From NCBI GenBank assembly GCA_033439265.1, contig JAVTVX010000010.1, positions 17,577,490 through 17,641,489 on the forward strand: 64,000 nucleotides of DNA. Reading direction: 5' to 3'. Made by a program: the position numbers and the translations under genes. Positions within the stretch are counted from its first letter, which is position 1. The number at the start of each line of letters is the position of its first letter. Of the stretch, positions 62,341 to 64,000 are shown in pieces. The notes beneath the pieces are model-generated. The model saw nothing but the letters and a program-made list of their open reading frames with translations, made no database searches and had not been told where the DNA came from. Source of the stretch: Dillenia suffruticosa (lineage: Eukaryota > Streptophyta > Magnoliopsida > Dilleniales > Dilleniaceae).

Positions 62341-63642
62341 TCAATCAGACTGAGAGGCGCATACCAACAGGGGCCGACACCGAGTGCAAGTTGAGGTTGA
62401 GGGTGTTTCCTCATCCGCATTTTCTCTCTCATAATTATAGATATTGCAGAAATTTATGCAGCTGATACCACTTGGTTCTGGACATCTTTCTTCCCTTCCC
62501 TTAACAGGCCCCTTTCTCTACTCCCTCCCTCTCTCGGTACTCGTTTTCCTTTTTCCTTTTTTCCCGGCCGTTTCACATTCAGCATTGTTCGACCACGTTT
62601 TCAACACTGATCTCATATGTTGTTTCTAGGAATGCAAGGTTTACAAGATCATGAATTTAAATTCCATATTCATCTTTCCATTAAAACATCCCGAAAATAT
62701 TAACCCCATTTAAAAAATTTTAGGTCAAATACAAAAAAAAAGTTATTAATATAATAATAGTTTTAACTCTTTTTTATAAAAATATAAATTGTATAAAGCC
62801 AATGTTGCTCATTATTAAAATTTTTTATTTTTATTAAAAATATTATAATAAAATAAAAGAGAAGTAAGTTAAGATAAATTGAGTATACCAAACGGGTTCG
62901 GTCTCTCTCTTGGCGTGTTCTCCGATAGCGTCTGCATAACAAGAGAGTGAAGGCTCATCATTGTTATCCTTCAAAGACATCACTGGCTAATCAAACCGAG
63001 GCCCACTTCTACTTCTACCATAGGCTTGCCCACTTCAAGAGTACAAGCTTCAAGCGGTCATTTTATGTCCTTTAATAGTAAGACCACTTTTAGAGTTGGA
63101 GAGTGCAGACGCAGAGTGGGCTCAGGATCACGCAATCACGGACAAAAACATGCTATTGTCTCCCACCCCATGGTACGACGGAAAAAGTTGACTTCAGATT
63201 CAACTAAAATTAGATAAAATTTTCAATATAAAATTAATTTTTTATTAAAATTTATGCTTTTATTTACAAAATTGTATATTTTATAAAAGGTTTTATTTTA
63301 ATTTAAAAATAAAATAAACATAATGTTCAAAAGATGGAGCAAATCATGGATAAAATAAACCAAGTTCTTCTTTAAATATTTATTTAAACCGGTTAAAAAT
63401 ATATTTAAATTTTAATTAATTATTAGTCTACACATCCTAATACAATATAAGATTCGCTAATCCGGTCCATATTTCATTTAATTTATATAGTATTATTTTA
63501 AAATAAAATACAAATAAGTTGAAACTTGGAGGTTTTTCAAATCCTACCTTAAAATAACTCCGAACCCTCTTGTTAGGATAGTGATGTTCATGCGTATTGT
63601 AAAAAGTATAGAGAAGTACAAAAGGAAAAACAGGGGCACCGT
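61140..63642. other. Region between the copia remnant and the last gene
   Basis: The part to about 61.55 kb may be further decayed copia sequence. Beyond it are AT-rich DNA and a (GA)n array at 62297-62337. No gene is recognised. The short frames here are low-complexity or unassignable. Confidence 0.55.
62297..62337. repeat. (GA)n microsatellite
   Basis: About 20 GA units. ORFs crossing it on both strands are artefacts of the repeat. Confidence 0.9.
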
Positions 63643-63650
63643 CGGCCTTT

Positions 63651-63663
63651 CCTTTATATATAA
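63651..63663 (+). promoter_or_regulatory. Probable TATA box of the last gene
   Basis: TTTATATATAATA lies about 165 bp before the ATG at 63821. A CT-rich leader (about 63751-63768) stands between. Spacing is normal for plant genes. Consensus match only. Confidence 0.5.
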
Positions 63664-63820
63664 TAGCTCAAATTCTAGTAACCATCTTCACATGGAAGCA
63701 ACATAACGAAAGAAAAAGCCCGGCCCACTCATTAAAAACCGTCATATATTCTCTCCCTCTCTCTCTCTGTGCTTTTTTATTTTAACTTTTCCATCTTTTT
63801 TCCTTTCCTACAGCTCTGCA

Positions 63821-64000
63821 ATGGCTCGTCTTTATTCGCAAACTTGTAATCATTCTGGGTATGTTAAGCTCACAGCAATCTGCTTGTTTTTGCTACAATT
63901 TGACATAGGTTCCTCAGTTCTGCCAGCGGATCTGAAGCACCACCATAACAGTAATCTCCCAAACAGAGGACCACTGCTTCAAGCCAATCAAACTACTTGT
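63821..64000 (+). CDS. Secreted protein, 5' part only; possibly TBL/PMR5-type
   Basis: The frame is open from ATG through the window end, giving 60 residues of a truncated gene. The start MARLYSQTCNHSGYVKLTAICLFLLQFDIGSSVLPADL shows a signal peptide or type II anchor. It is followed by a His/Asn-rich stretch and ends ...QANQTTC. Trichome-birefringence-like proteins, Golgi polysaccharide O-acetyltransferases, begin their TBL domain with a Cys at about this point (C-x-L-F-x-G-x-W). In Arabidopsis, from memory, PMR5 or TBL genes lie next to the CCCH zinc-finger genes, and TBL is therefore my best guess. The diagnostic GDS and DxxH motifs would be outside the window. Confidence 0.5.
   Translation, partial: MARLYSQTCNHSGYVKLTAICLFLLQFDIGSSVLPADLKHHHNSNLPNRGPLLQANQTTC

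Noticed and set aside
1-64000. CRISPR arrays, operons, prophage or bacterial mobile islands
   Set aside because: Spliceosomal introns and plant gene families exclude a prokaryotic context; no spaced identical repeats of CRISPR type were seen.

Overview
This is a nuclear DNA window from a flowering plant, almost certainly a eudicot. The evidence is GT-AG introns, AT-rich intergenic DNA, many (GA)n/(CT)n arrays, fragments of LINE and copia retroelements, and plant-only gene families. I cannot name the species.

Layout: (1) 0.1-1.1 kb, intronless PDX1 (vitamin B6 synthesis). (2) 5.1-10.1 kb, nine-exon phosphoinositide phospholipase C. (3) 14.9-19.7 kb, three-exon SMXL6/7/8-type strigolactone repressor. 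(4) 25.5-27.6 kb, intronless coding region of an ankyrin plus tandem CCCH zinc-finger protein. (5) 31.2-29.8 kb (minus), TRM-like protein with a VAKLMGLD motif. (6) 38.1-33.4 kb (minus), decayed U-box/ARM ubiquitin ligase. (7) 41.1-42.7 kb, selenoprotein-T-like (Cys form) gene with an 11-His run. (8) 46.2-43.5 kb (minus), decayed internal alternative NAD(P)H dehydrogenase. (9) 48.4-47.8 kb (minus), 3' end of a LINE with poly(A) tail. (10) about 50.2 kb (minus), possible small secreted-peptide gene under a G-box array. (11) 54.9-53.6 kb (minus), intact PHF5A splicing factor. (12) 58.4-59.3 kb, decayed Agenet-like gene that stops where a degraded copia element (59.3-61.1 kb) begins. (13) 63.8 kb to the end, first 60 codons of a secreted protein, perhaps a TBL/PMR5-type O-acetyltransferase.

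The genes do not form an operon-like system. Their order resembles several Arabidopsis neighbourhoods that I recall from memory: PLC6-SMXL8-SZF2; PMR5-PHD-TZF9-selT-PSY1-PLC1; and SMXL-NDA-PHF5A. The window therefore looks like a less fractionated version of an old duplicated block. In it, three genes (PUB, NDA, Agenet/PHD) have died while their neighbours stay intact. I found no convincing new molecular system. The most unusual items are the G-box array with its candidate peptide gene, the polyhistidine run in the SELT-like protein, and the well-preserved pseudogenes.
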